Below, in pieces: positions 47,833-59,990 of a stretch of DNA of 64,000 nucleotides (position 1 is the first letter of the stretch; every line of letters begins with the position of its first letter). This DNA is from Casuarina equisetifolia. Its lineage: Eukaryota > Streptophyta > Magnoliopsida > Fagales > Casuarinaceae. The notes below the pieces were generated by a model. That model ran no database searches and had not been told where the DNA came from. It was given only the letters and a program-made list of their open reading frames with translations. Where the stretch lies: contig CM052355.1 of the NCBI GenBank assembly GCA_028551475.1, positions 12,636,129-12,700,128 of the forward strand. Direction: 5' to 3'. Position numbers and translations under genes: made by a program.

Positions 47833-50800
47833 CTACCGGAAGCCTCTGCCTCGTCCGCGTCCACCCCACCCCCTCCCTCTGCCTCTAGTCCCACTTCTCC
47901 CACTATGCGACAAATCTTCCAATGCTCTATTAACCAGCTGATTTTGCAATCCACCAGCTCCGCGACCTTTTTTGGATGGCACATTGCTGGCCCCATTCGC
48001 AGCATTAGCAGGTCGCTTCCCTCTGCAAACAAAAATCATGAAAAACATAACTATGACCACAAACTTCCCATTTTACGAGGATGAAAAATCTGGCAGGAAA
48101 GTAATACTAGTCCATGAGGAAATGTGACGGCACTCCAATGTGTCAAATCACCCTTCACCATTGGCACAATGAAAGGTTAAACAAAAAAGGCACCCTCCAA
48201 AAAAGTGATAGTAGGAGATGGTAAAAGCTTGAACCCGTATACTGATAGCAGCAAGCAAAAATATTCAAATATAATATACAAGAGGGGGCTGAAGAGGAAG
48301 GAAGAGGATAATAAGGAAGATTTATCCTACCCGGTTGTAGCTGTGGTGGCGGGGACAGAAGGCTTTGTTGCTTCTTTCCAGGAAAGGTTGATACTTTTAT
48401 CTCCAACAAACGAAGGTGTTTTTGAATGCAGTGGCTGGATAAAATTGATTATATTAGCTTTCACAGTAAATAAGCAAAGGATCATACATGTAGAGACCAA
48501 AATATTTGTTTATTTCGCACCTTTGTCATTGCTAAAATGTTATTACACGTCCGCAAACCAGTGGTTGTATTCTGTTTTTGAGTTTTCTGCACAGTATAAT
48601 AGAAAGATGGTCATAAAAAAAAAAATTAATAATAATAATAACTCCGGCAGATATCAAGATCTCCTGAAAACAAACTCACAATGCTATTCTTTGCTTCATC
48701 AGATTTAGCAGCTGCCATAGCTTTGTTGTGCTCAGCCATTCCCTGAGTTAATTTCTTCATGGTAGCTCTAGTTAACTCTTCAACATTACTCAACCTGCAA
48801 AATCAATTCTAACTATCTCATACATAGAAAAATTTGCATGTGTAAAAGTTGACCATATCTATTATAATGACTGTCAGAAATATAGGAAACAGTCTTCCCA
48901 CCTTACTCTATAATCAAATGGGAATCAAGACTGTAGTAGTATAATAAAAGTTCACAAATCTCTGGAAGGCTTAGGTCCTCCAAGATATTTATTCTTTGTA
49001 AATTAATCCTATGACAAACAAATTTAGCTCTCTGATTTCTTCACAAAATTTTCAGAATCCTAAACCAGGTAATTGTTTTAGTGGATCGCTGGAACCTTAA
49101 ACCCCACATTAGGCTGCAACTATATTACAGTCTCAAAAAAACACAATAACAAAAAGGCTTCAGTTCAGGATTTTTAGATTGCCTCCCATAATAAATAATA
49201 AACAATAATAAACCCTACAAAGAGCAAAAAAGATATGGCAAGGCTATTTTGGGATCTTAGAAGTGCTAGAGGTTCCAACTAGCTCACTGAAGTTTAGAAA
49301 GTTGCAATCAAGTTCTCAAAAAAACTAAAAAGTCAGTCGGATCTTTTCAGCTGACATGATGGAAAATGATAATACCCCAATTTTGAGTCAAAGAAGGGGG
49401 AGATAAACAAAAGGAAATATAGATAAAAGTTTTTAATTTTCACCAATAAACATAGCTGCCACACAAGAACTTCAATCAAAAATGATCATTTTTACTGGTG
49501 AGACTGATGGAAGTACTACCTAACATTGTAACTTTCAAAATTTTATGCACTAAACTGGAATTTAAAAGAGTATTTTTGAGGGACTGAAAACAGAAATCTT
49601 GCCAAAAGATAACAAAATGAAGAAGCAACTTTGCTATTAAAAAAAAATAGAATTAATTCCTTTATAGAATAAATGTATGCAAGAGTAGTATTTACAATAT
49701 AACCAATTACCTCTCTGTGAAGTCCTTATAAAGCTCCGAGAAGTCCTCCCCAAGCCTATCCGATGGTTGGCCGGTCACTATCTTGTAACCACAAAGACTG
49801 TTTGTTGCATTGGGAACCTACAGAACAACAAAAACTAGATAAGGTATTGTGTAACAGTGACATATAGGATTATTTTGACAAAGATCATTTGAACCCAACA
49901 ACCTTGTGAGCTAGATGATGAAATGTGTACAACAAGCACTCAACATAAGTGAAGTTTGTCTCTTCTCCAGTCTTCCTCCGAGGCATGTACTTCTAACAAG
50001 TAAAATAAAACATGTTAGCAGATTCAGGCACAAATTATTTACACAGCTTAATTTAAAAAAGAAAAATGTAATCTGAACAAGGGTTGAACACTATGAAAGA
50101 GAATCCAGGCAGGGAAAAACAAAAAATAAACAGTAACTTAACAATTCAGAGTACATTGGTCCATATGTGTTCGATTATTTACAACATATGTACCTTTAAT
50201 AGCTGAACTACATTAGGAAGAATCTGGCGTGAATCCTGTGGTGTTGTGTAAGGAGAAATTTCTGCAAGGGCTTTGAGCAGATCTAGCTTTCTCTCCTCAG
50301 GAAGCTAGCACAAACAAATGCCAACAAAGTTATGTTTTGGAAGATGCCTTTAGATTATAACATAATTAGGTATCATGAAACTCTCTTCCTACAATGGAAA
50401 TCCTCTAAAGCTAGAGAGAACTTTCCAAATAAATTTTTCTTCCCATGGAATACTTCATATAATTACACTGAAATGGGAGAAATGAAAAACCACCCAATAA
50501 GAAGCTCGAAAATATGTGTCTATATGAGTTTCAAAATCTTTAGGATGCACGTAAGGGGTCTATAAGTGACCTATTATTGGCGTGAATCCATTCTCATTAT
50601 GTTAGACCTAAGCTTTCCCCACTAACATTAAGGTCTTTGCAATACTTATTTTTGTCTATTATTTTCTTTTCTTTTCCAATTTCTAATTTCACATTTCTAG
50701 CCCATTTACAAATAAAAGAATAAACAGAAAATATCATAACAGAAGATAGAAAGCTAAGAAGTTTATAGTACTCTATATCAATAACAAACTTATTCTTTAG

Positions 50801-53800
50801 AGCTAGTACACATTATAATTGGTTCATTTAAAAAAGGGTATCAGAGTTCAATCTAGATGTTAGAATTGGTTCAATTGAAAAAGAAATTAACATAAGCATG
50901 CAACAATATAAAGTAGATAACTACCAAAGTGTGCATAAAAAGAAATTAGATCCCAAAAGCATAATAAGCCAAGTTTAGAACCAAATACAAGGATATTGAA
51001 AATTTATGGAAGCCCAATGAATTCAAATTAAGTGCTCACCATTCCAAGAAAAGGAAACCAAAGTATTACCTTATCAAAAACAGGTATGATGTGTTTATTT
51101 AAATAGCTGAGGAACTTGCTGCTTGAGGCACCCCTCTGGTTAATTGAGGCAATAGTGCTGTCAGAAAGAGATAAAACAACTGATTTAAAGGAAAAAGTAA
51201 CATCAACACAGTTCTTACCACAACAAACGGAAGAGCCATGTACAGGCATGATATCAACCTGTCAATATGGTCTGCATCTGAAACCTGCATTTTGAAGTCA
51301 TACTCAGCAGAGGAACAACAGAATAATTGAGCAAAGGATATTTTTCAAAAAGGCTAGACAATCTTAGAAGGAAGAAGATCAAGACATTAGACAATAATAT
51401 ACTGCACAAGGAAGATAAAGATTTGCCAAAATGATTATTACAAAGCCATGATATGATTACAGCACTGAGCATAGCTCAAAATATGGCATCCACATTTTCA
51501 AAAGAATGACAGTGAACCTCCCAAACGCATGTCTCAGTGTTTAATCCTCTCAAAACTCGGTCAAAATTACATTCATACCTCAAACATCAATGTACCCCTA
51601 GTATCCTTTGATTATACTTCATTTGATGTAATTGCCTAACCAGTAAATTGGCTATTTCAAGGGGTTTTTTTTATCACTTTATTCTCTCTCAGCTATGAAA
51701 GATTTAAACATAAAATTAACCCCTTAGACCAAATCTAATCAACGTATACAGGAGAAGACATCATCCAAAGCCACAAATCCCTTGGAAAGACTGAGTTGCT
51801 CAAATAATGCACCAAAGCCACATGGGAAGTGTGTACTATATGTGGCTATTAGAATACACTTATTTAAGCAACCGTATTCTACTTACACAATTCCAGACAA
51901 CTCAAAGTCATTACACACTGTACTGGACTACTTAAATCGTTGCTTCTCTTACATCCACATTGTTACAAGGAAACAAGTACTCACATTGAACTGCGCATCT
52001 AAATCAGCTTGTCCTTCTATAATTCCAATAAGTTCTTTCATTCGTTCTGGGGGAGCCTTTTCTCCAAAAATGCTTAAGCTCTTTAAGAAGTCCATAAACA
52101 TTCTAAACTCTGCTCCAGTTACATCTTCCAAACTCTGCGATGGATTTCAAATCATATTAGGTATCCATCTACTACTAGAGATAACAAATCCAGACTGACG
52201 TTATTAGTTTCAAAATCTTTCAAATAGGAAAAGGACAATGCATCAATCACAATAGTAAAACCAAAAAATACTTTTTTTATCAAGTCAGTTATATGTCTTT
52301 CCATTTCTTCCCGAGGCTTCAAGAGTTCAGCTTTGATGGGAAAGACCTGCAAAGGAAATTAATAAGTCTTCAATTATCAAAAAGAGAAGTGGGGTACAAT
52401 CCATGGATAATACAGATTGGTCTTCTTACCTTATCCCTTATAAAGCTTAGAACTTTTTCACGAATAACTTCATCCGTACTCGGCTCATCAACACTCCCAA
52501 TGTGCTTAAATAAGGCTGTCAAAGAAGCTGCACCAAGAAAATTTAAGTCCACCATTAATGAAAACAATAAGATTGCAGCATATGATGAGAACATGAAACA
52601 GGCAAAAAGACAGATGTACAGCATTACAAGAACAGTGTCCAAAAGAATCCAATTACAAAATCAACAACCAATGAGCAACAGCCATGTAACACAAATCTAT
52701 CAATTTCAGTTTTTAGTCACATATTCCAACAAAGACACTGTTCAGTACATAAACAAATTTCCAGCCATAGCTTTCCAAAACTATGACCTTCCCATAACTA
52801 AACTTCACAGTAACCTTCTTCATGGAGCACTATGATCCATTTTGCATTTTCAAGATTCCATCATTCTTGTACAGTGCAATCTACTGGATGAACTTTGAGG
52901 TAAAACCAAGAAACAAATACGTGCAATTTTCTTCTTGAATGAACCTCAAGCTGGAAATCAAGATAATCACCATGACCTAATGATTAGATACATTTGCTAG
53001 CATTTCATTATCAATGAATTTTAATCCAAAAGCCATCTCATTTTCTGCTGCAAAACAGGTCTATATTTGATAACAACCTAGCTCCACTAATATTATATTA
53101 GCTTTTAGCAATTTGTTATTGATGACCACTTACAATCCACTAGTTGATTGTAATATTTATGTACTAGGGCATTTCGAGTCTATGACAAATGGTGTAAACT
53201 CTTCCATTTAGACAGCATTCTATCTACAATAATGCCAAATACATTGAAATTTACAATAGAAGATATGATGATTACTGCACTTATGTTGAATATGAGAAAT
53301 TACTTCAAACCATTTCCTCCACAATAATGCATTATTTGACATGGATACAGAATTCTCATCCAGGTAACTGTTCCATTTGCATGAAAGTTGTACAGAGGAG
53401 CATATCTTTATTAAAAATTTTCCCATTGATGAAATCACAAAATACATGCAGCTTAAAATACTTTTACTCCTACCTACAACAAAAAGATATAGTCTTTCAT
53501 AAAGAGTACAGCTAAAAACATATCCAAAAGATACTCGAAGAGGTAAATAATCTCATTCATCCTCTATAACACTCATTCTAATTATGATGAATCATCAGAA
53601 AAACAAATAAATGTGCACAACCTCTTTTAACAGCTGCATTACAGAAAATGTACTTAGATAAGATCAACAGAGTACAAGAAATGGCAAAAGTACCTTTCAC
53701 ATCCTGCGTCAACAGTGACATTAAAGCTTTATGGACAGCATCACGCTCCACAAATTCCTCTAAAGCATGAAAAAAAATCCAATATTAGATCCCCATAAAA

Positions 53801-55865
53801 CCAGTGGCAAGGACACATGTAGACCAGGCATGCCATGGACTCCACAAATGACTGGGAAAATCTATTAACATGTATACTTAAGAGTAAATCCAAAGAATGT
53901 ACTTGTAAGTGCACAGCCCTTATTCAAATTAAAACTTAGAAAAATACAATCAGTAAGCTGTTTCTTTCAACAGTGTAACTCTCTTTTGGATGTCCAGAAC
54001 AGCTCAATTTCACTTAACTCATAATACTGTCATCAACAATCTTTATAACAGTTCACCAATACAGATTGACAACACAATCCTTAAGTTATCCTAAACAAAA
54101 GATCGAAAATGACAACACAATCTAAGCATCATGTATACTACTTTTGTATTTGCTTCAAAGCTTCTTATGAGAGAATGCACCAAGATACAGGTGCTTTGAC
54201 CAAATACGTCAATAAATTACCAAAGTTCATTTTTCTCCCTTTCTTTCTATTTTATCTTTTATCAAAAGTTTCTTTAATTTGCATCTTGTTGGAATTGTCT
54301 CTCTGAAAATCTTGTTAGGCCTCTTCCTTTCTCCCTGTTTTATCTTTTATCAAAGTTTTCTTCAATTTGCATCTAGTTAGAATTGCTTCTCTGATAATCC
54401 TTTTGTGGCACTGTAGATATCATTATTTTAGTTCAAACCCCCTCCCAAAAAGGAAATGGAAAGGATAAAGTGTTAGGTTCCCCACAGCATAAAACAACAA
54501 TCAAAATACCCCCAGAAACCACCAAAGCCATAATTTACCTGCGGCTAGGAGTTGCACTAGAATGTCTACAATCTTAGCAATTTGCTCTGGCGTATCTTTG
54601 CAGAAAAGGGGAAGTCCTCTAATTGCTTGCACCCGAACCTATACAGCAAAGAAGCATTTCAAAAAAAAAAAAATCCCTTGAAATAAATTAAAGCATCATC
54701 CCAACCAACAGAGGAGGACTAGATAACGACTCTGAGTGCACTAGCAAGACCATGCAGAACCAATTACTTGTTTTCCACAGATGTAGCAGCAGACCAAACT
54801 CAGCGCATCAACCAATAAAGAAAGATGCAGATACTCAACAGTGGACATGAATTTTTTTCTTTTACTATTTCTTATTCGGATGACCTCTTAGTTTGCAGGG
54901 AGGTTTGTAGGCCACAAGTCCCGCACCCAAGCCCTTGGTTAAGTTTAAATGAAAGAAATTTCTTCTAACCCATACTTTAGCTTTGGGGTTGCTCTTTAGG
55001 CCTTATAACATGGCATTAAAACTCAGGTAAGTCCTACTCCTACCCATTACCAGCATGGCATCACTACTATCAAGACAGCGTCTTGATATGCAGGGAGTTT
55101 AAGAGGTCATGAGTCCCGCACTAGAGAGGAGGAAGGCTGTGGTTAAATTAAATAAAGGAAGTTTCTTCCAACCCTAACAATAGCTTTTGAGCTGGGCCTT
55201 CTAACACTTAGCAACCAAATAAAGCTATAATACGAGTTTATACATATTTTGTCACGCACGAACAAGACAACATAAAACTGAATTATTTTGAAAGAAGCAA
55301 CGGTACAGCAAACTCTAAGATTATCAAGGAAAACTCAACCCATCAAGAAACATGAAAACTTTTGGTAAATGGTAAGCATTTTCCATTGACTTTCTTTTCC
55401 GTTTTCCTTCTCTTCCCACATTTCCTCAGCTACCAAATAAATTTAAAACAGACTAGTATACAAATATGATACACCATCCAAAGGTTATTGCATATAATTA
55501 CTGACCCCGAGCTCCTCTTCTTCGATCAAATCGATATGCGTATCAAGGGCGGGGCCAGAGAGAGTGGGGAAGAACTTGAAGAACCTCGGGATGAACTGCG
55601 CAGCCAATTGCTTGGCCTTGATACTAGACTTCGCAGTATCGATAATTCCTTGGTAGTCCTTCACATTCTACGACAACACAAACAAAACCATTACAGGCGG
55701 GTTGGCCCCACAAAACCCTAGAAATGAGAAACACGAGAAGAAGAAAGAGAGGAAACTAGCATTGAAGCACACCTGCGACTTGTCCTTGGACTCATTTAGA
55801 CTCTCCACGTACTGGTAGAGCTCCTCGATGTGCTTCGAGTCGTCGGCTGCGGAGGCGTCGCTCAT
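47833..55865 (-). CDS. API5: Apoptosis inhibitor 5-like protein (API5), complete, 15 exons, 530 aa
   Basis: API5 is a nuclear HEAT/ARM-repeat scaffold linked in animals to suppression of apoptosis and to mRNA-related complexes; the role of plant members is known mainly by homology. Exons, in transcription order: 55865-55773, 55667-55506, 54638-54539, 53759-53694, 52527-52430, 52346-52272, 52134-51985, 51284-51219, 51135-51070, 50304-50194, 49992-49903, 49817-49711, 48794-48680, 48434-48331, 48022-47833. All junctions are GT-AG and the summed 1,593 nt stay in frame to a TAG. Family landmarks seen: KQLAAQFIPRFFKFFP in exon 2, LEDVTGAEFRMFM and EGQADLDAQFN in exon 7, SDADHIDRLISCLY in exon 8, TYVECLLYTFHHLAHK in exon 11, INLSWKEATKPS in exon 14. 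The last exon encodes a basic stretch (KRPANAANG, SKKGRG), a likely nuclear signal, and an RG-rich tail. Length fits the family (about 500-560). The start is the first ATG, with the acidic MSDASAADDS opening. The ATP11 gene lies upstream on the same strand, about 0.7 kb away. The 3' end is duplicated at 7,756-8,718. Confidence 0.95.
54249..54406. repeat. Two ~70-bp direct repeats in API5 intron 3
   Basis: TTTTATCTTTTATCAAA and AATTTGCATCT recur at 54,249-54,315 and 54,337-54,406 with the same order of motifs. They lie in the intron between exons 4 and 3 and are not coding. Confidence 0.75.
54892..55206 (+). mobile_element. 315-bp TRIM-like element in API5 intron 2
   Basis: Two related ~120-bp direct repeats (54,892-55,010 and 55,084-55,206) share TGCAGGGAG, AAGTCCCGCAC/GAGTCCCGCAC, TTTCTTC.AACCC and the end CCTTNTAACA. 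The first repeat is followed at once by TGGCATTAAAACTCAGG, a degraded form of the TGGTATCAGAGC primer-binding site. A 5-bp duplication CTTAG (54,887-54,891 and 55,207-55,211) borders the element. The repeats have diverged more than those of the element in GLR-1, so this insertion looks older. It is spliced out of API5 with intron 2. Confidence 0.78.
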
Positions 55866-56598
55866 CGTGGGACCTCAGAGCTAATTCGAGAGACAACGAA
55901 ACCCAAAGCTGAAGCGAGATTGCGAAGTCAGAAGTGCAGATTAAGCTGGGGCCTTGCAAGGATCGCTAGTTTTCGAGGAAAAGGTGAAAGGGCTCAACAA
56001 GGGTTTTGATTCGCGAGCAGAGTGACGAGAGTGTAGCACGGTGTCCCGGTCAAGCTCGAAATGGTATATTCTTATCCGCTTCTATCCGATGTCGTTTACT
56101 TGCATTTATCGTTGACGTTCTTCAAATTTTCTTCCTTTTTTTTACAGTCTGTCATTTATTAGTTAAGACTTTGAAGGATGCTCGAACCCCTGCTTTCCAT
56201 TTTTGAGAACTTTCTCTGACAGGGATCGGGAAGCCTTTATTTTGGATCTATACTCTATGTCTGCTTTCAGTTATGGCAGTGACCACTTCCTCTTTTACTG
56301 GATGGAGAGTTATACTGTCCTAATCTGGAGAAAATGTGCACCTTTGCTTTTACGGATGAAGCCGTGAGGCCGCTGTTGAATATTGTAGGATTATTACAAA
56401 ACTATTCAAGTATTCACTCGATTCAACGCAGTTCAATGACATTTAAAGACTATACCACATGAGAGGCTAAGGTTGGCTCTTTTCTCTCTTAATAAATTCC
56501 TTTTTAAAAAAAACATGAAATATGGCAAAACCATGTCTCTCGCTAAGTTGTTTGATATGCGGGATGCAACGCTGCTTATTCAGACAATTCCTAGCAGA
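55866..56598. other. Intergenic region between API5 start and ATP11 end
   Basis: This 0.7 kb should contain the API5 promoter (near 55,866-56,050, relatively GC-rich with CpGs) and the ATP11 3' region. No TATA box is clear, in keeping with a housekeeping-type promoter. Confidence 0.5.
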
Positions 56599-59500
56599 TC
56601 ACAGAGTCGGCATGTCTAAAGCTTGCAAGACATCCTTGAACTCGAAGTCATGTGTTTCTTTGTTGAAGCGTTCAACCATCTTGTACCTTGCATCATTCAA
56701 ATAAAAGGATTGGGTGGTCTCCAGGAGCCATTTTGCCTCCTCGTCAGTCAGCTTGCTCGTGAACACAACATCACCACGGATAAGCACCAAGTCCTTGCTT
56801 TCTGCGAATTCTTTGTAATAAGATACGGTGAAGTATGGACTAGCTTGTGTTCCTCTTGCCTTGTAATCTTCAAGACCGGTGAAAATCATGTGGGGCATCT
56901 GCACTGCACGGAAGGTTTTGAATGAACATTTGAGTAAACTGGTAAATACAAGCGGAGAATTTGTTTCCATCTCTCCATTGACAGTGAGTTCAAGTGAATG
57001 GTAAAAGGTCATGACATGAAACTTGAGCCCATCATTCTGGAGATCCCGATGCAAATAAGCCCATCAATCTTCTATAGAAGATTGCAAATACATTAATCAT
57101 CATAAACGATCTACTACAAGCCTAGTTACAAATATTATTTCAAAGAGCACTGCTACCACACCAATAAAAGTTCATGTGAAATAGCTTTTACAGACAAAAA
57201 TTATAGACATAAAAGATATAAAGGACTAAACCATCACGAGAAGGCAATTACAACAGACAACTATAATTCTCATTTGAATGAACAAGCTAAACCTGTTATT
57301 TAGTTGTGAAGTTTACTAAGGAGCACATCAATAAAAATATAAATAAATAAAAGCATCACGATGAAAATTCTGTCTAAAAGTTTCTTCCAACAAGGAAACT
57401 AAAGTAGAGGATAAACTCCTTTAACATTATTCATTGCTCGCAAAATTGAGGATCCAATCATCATTTGGTGCATAATAGTTTTCCTTTTGAAATTATTATC
57501 AGGTTATTAACATGCATACAGAAGCAATAATAGGACACAAATGAACTGAAAAGTCTAACTAATGCATTTGTTTGTTCATACACTATCTTCAACTGTCTTG
57601 TTTTATGCATCACTGTTAAATAAGAATAGATAGAGCAAGATTTAATAATTAGAAAAAAGACGTTTTTCTCTGCAACCCCAGACCCTGCCAATTTATCCTT
57701 CTCCTTTGTACTTTCCATTCCATAGGCTTCACATAATGCTTGGAAAACATGAAAGAATAAAGTAGATACTTCCAAAATTTTAATGATGACAAACTGATAC
57801 AAGCTAGATTAAGGGTGGGTACCAGCCTCTATTTGAGGTTGCTCATATGTGGCAACTCCTACTTAAACATGTATATGCTTCACTTGAAAGAAAAAAAAAA
57901 ATACACGTGGCAGTTCCAGTAGAACCATTACTTTGAATATTTTACACATAGGTGCATCTGACATGTGACCTACTAACTCTATCCATTTCCAAGGGTAGAT
58001 CAATCCACCAACTGGGCCAAGGATCACTAGCACAAGATACATATGGATCTCAAAAAGAGACAATCTCTGGAAATAATTAACAACAGCATTTATCATGTAA
58101 AGCCAGTGATTAGAAGCCTAACCTTGAGCAAACATCGTTGCATAACCACTTCCTTTCCACAAAGGAACGACAAAATACCGGCTACAAGGATAGAAAGAAG
58201 CAAGAAGCAAGAATACCAAAATATAAATGAGCGGATGTATATGCCAGGCGAGTAAGAATTTAACAATGAAGTGCCAAAGGGAATACAAATGTGGTCAAAA
58301 TCGATTACCAATCTGCTGCTCTTTGCTCCATCAAGTAATAAAGTTTTGCTGTCATAGATGCCCCAACATGGCCCCTTCCCAAGTGATACTGCAAATCATA
58401 AGACATCCAAAATAAGAAATAGCTATCAGAATACGTATGTGTAGGCCATAGTCCCAGAGTTCTATGTCAAAATAATTTTGCCTAAAAATAATGAAGGAAA
58501 TTAAGTTCATTCAAGAAACCTAGTTTGCATTAAAATTTTATCTTTCCCAAATATTTGACATTAAAGTTTAAGAAGCAACATCTCATATGTAGGCAAAGTC
58601 CAGATTAAAATACTCAAACATAATAATTTCAGGAGGTTGAAAGCAGAGGGGAACTCTCCAGATGCTTTCCTATGAAGTTTTAATAGCTGTTACATTAAGC
58701 TAATTCCATGAGAAAGTTTTGTGTTTGGCCAACAAATTCAGAGAGGCTCAGAAACCTTGAAGGAATCATGAAGCATGCTTTAACTGGCAATCTTAACCAA
58801 AACTGTTTATGCTCACGAGCAACTAAATTAGGACTCTGGGATTCTGTAGACAGAAGCCATTCCTTCCACAAGAACCAAAAGAGAAAACATACGTGGATTT
58901 TCAAAAAATGCAGTTTGGTGACACCAAACGTAATGTAATGATGTCAAACAATACAGGGTTAGATGTCCACATAAAAGATAATATAAAACCGATCTCTTAG
59001 AAAGATCAAAACAACAAAGGTAGTCTAGAATAGAATAGCCTTGAAATAACAAATTGATTAATTTGCTTCTGAGAGCTCCTTCATATTAAAGTCCTAGCCC
59101 TAGCCTAGTCCTCTTAACACAAATTCCAGAACAGTCGGAAGTTCTGATACCATCTCTGTCATAATAACTCAACAATGTGAGATGGATAACATACATAATT
59201 AGGTACCTATACATGGCGTCACAAAAATGTGGTTGATATTATTCTTCCCACAAACAGGTCACCCGATGTTCACTCCACAATTCGATTCAGCTCCCCAGGT
59301 ATGCACCCAAATGGACAATGCGAGGACCTACACTAGCGAAATTAGCCTAATGACTGTTTATTTATGCAGTCAGTCCATGTAGTCTCCCATCCATTCTTGA
59401 AGCGTAACATGAAACGATTTACTTTCAGAAAAAAAAGAGAGAAACATGACATAGGGGCAAAGCATCTCATTTTTTCCTGAGCAAATAGTCTACATTAATA

Positions 59501-59990
59501 GCAACTTTCATCCACCAGGAGTTCTTCCCAACTTGAATCTGTTGTAACTTCTCAAAAAGTAATTAAAGAAATGAATGCATTAACATGGAATCCATATCAA
59601 AAAAGAGAGTACATATTGAACTAGCATTCATACGGAAACTCAAATCATGGTCTAGAGAATTTAAGAAATTACATCATCCCAAATCGAAGTGATGTCGTCA
59701 GGCGAGCGGTCCTTCACCCTCTCGACATCCATTATCGAGTCCAAGGGCTTCGGTTGCAATGGCGTGAAGCCAGTGGCAAACCTTGAGGTTCTGTAGCAAC
59801 CAAGCGAACCCCATTTCACAAGATCGCCTGGAATCGCTCTCTCTTGCAGTTTCTGGAGATTTGGTTGCAAAGACAAGCCACTGAAAGACTGTTTCTTTAC
59901 GGTACTGGCTGATGAAGCATGACTGGATAGAGCTGTCGATGAAGAAAAAGAAGGTAGGGTCCTTAAAATTCTTGACGACAAACGTTGCAT
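56599..59990 (-). CDS. ATP11-type mitochondrial F1-ATPase assembly chaperone, complete, 253 aa
   Basis: Homologue of yeast Atp11/human ATPAF1, which binds free F1 beta subunits in the mitochondrial matrix during assembly of ATP synthase. Exons: 59990-59673, 58388-58309, 58181-58123, 56903-56599; all GT-AG and in frame (762 nt with stop). The first ~40 residues are rich in S, R and A without acids (MQRLSSRILRTLPSFSSSTA), a typical mitochondrial presequence. Family core: DVERVKDRSPDDITSIWDD, then YHLGRGHVGASM, CRYFVVPLWKGSGYATMFAQ, VQMPHMIFTGLEDYKARG, YFTVSYYKEFAESKDLVLIRGD and a C-terminal FEFKDVLQALDMPTL. Length is usual for plant members. The 3' end lies 0.7 kb from the API5 start; both genes run on the - strand. 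Alternative frames of exon 1 are shadows. Confidence 0.94.
56904..58122 (-). other. ATP11 intron 3 (1.2 kb)
   Basis: Donor GTTAGG after CAAG (58,122) and acceptor CGTGCAG (56,904). AT-rich; frames within it are short and unsupported. Confidence 0.8.
58389..59672 (-). other. ATP11 intron 1 (1.3 kb), with an LTR-type priming motif
   Basis: Donor GTAATT after GATGAT (59,672) and acceptor TTTGCAG (58,389). On the - strand 59,153-59,141 reads ATGGTATCAGAAC, close to the LTR-retroelement primer-binding site. It follows TGAGTTATTATGACA, which could be an LTR end. No paired repeat was found, so a degraded miniature element is only a possibility. Confidence 0.45.

Larger units (their letters stand above)
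40150..49189 (+). repeat. Segmental duplication, copy holding the API5 3' end
   Basis: Partner of 1-9,110. This copy is continuous with the complete API5 gene, so it is the likely source. The ends of the duplicated unit are an API5 intron-12 position on the right and satellite on the left. Confidence 0.9.

Noticed and set aside
47818..48084. Serine/proline-rich + strand frame opposite the API5 last exon
   Set aside because: Antisense reading of RG-rich codons; no start context or homologue.
48205..48708. 167-codon + strand frame
   Set aside because: It lies antisense to API5 exons 14 and 13 and their intron; the parent exons explain its openness.
47833..55865. eIF3 subunit M as identity of the - strand gene
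   Set aside because: First impression from the length and helical repeats; LEDVTGAEF, AAQFIPRFFK, INLSWK and the RG-rich tail are API5 features and eIF3m's PCI domain is absent.
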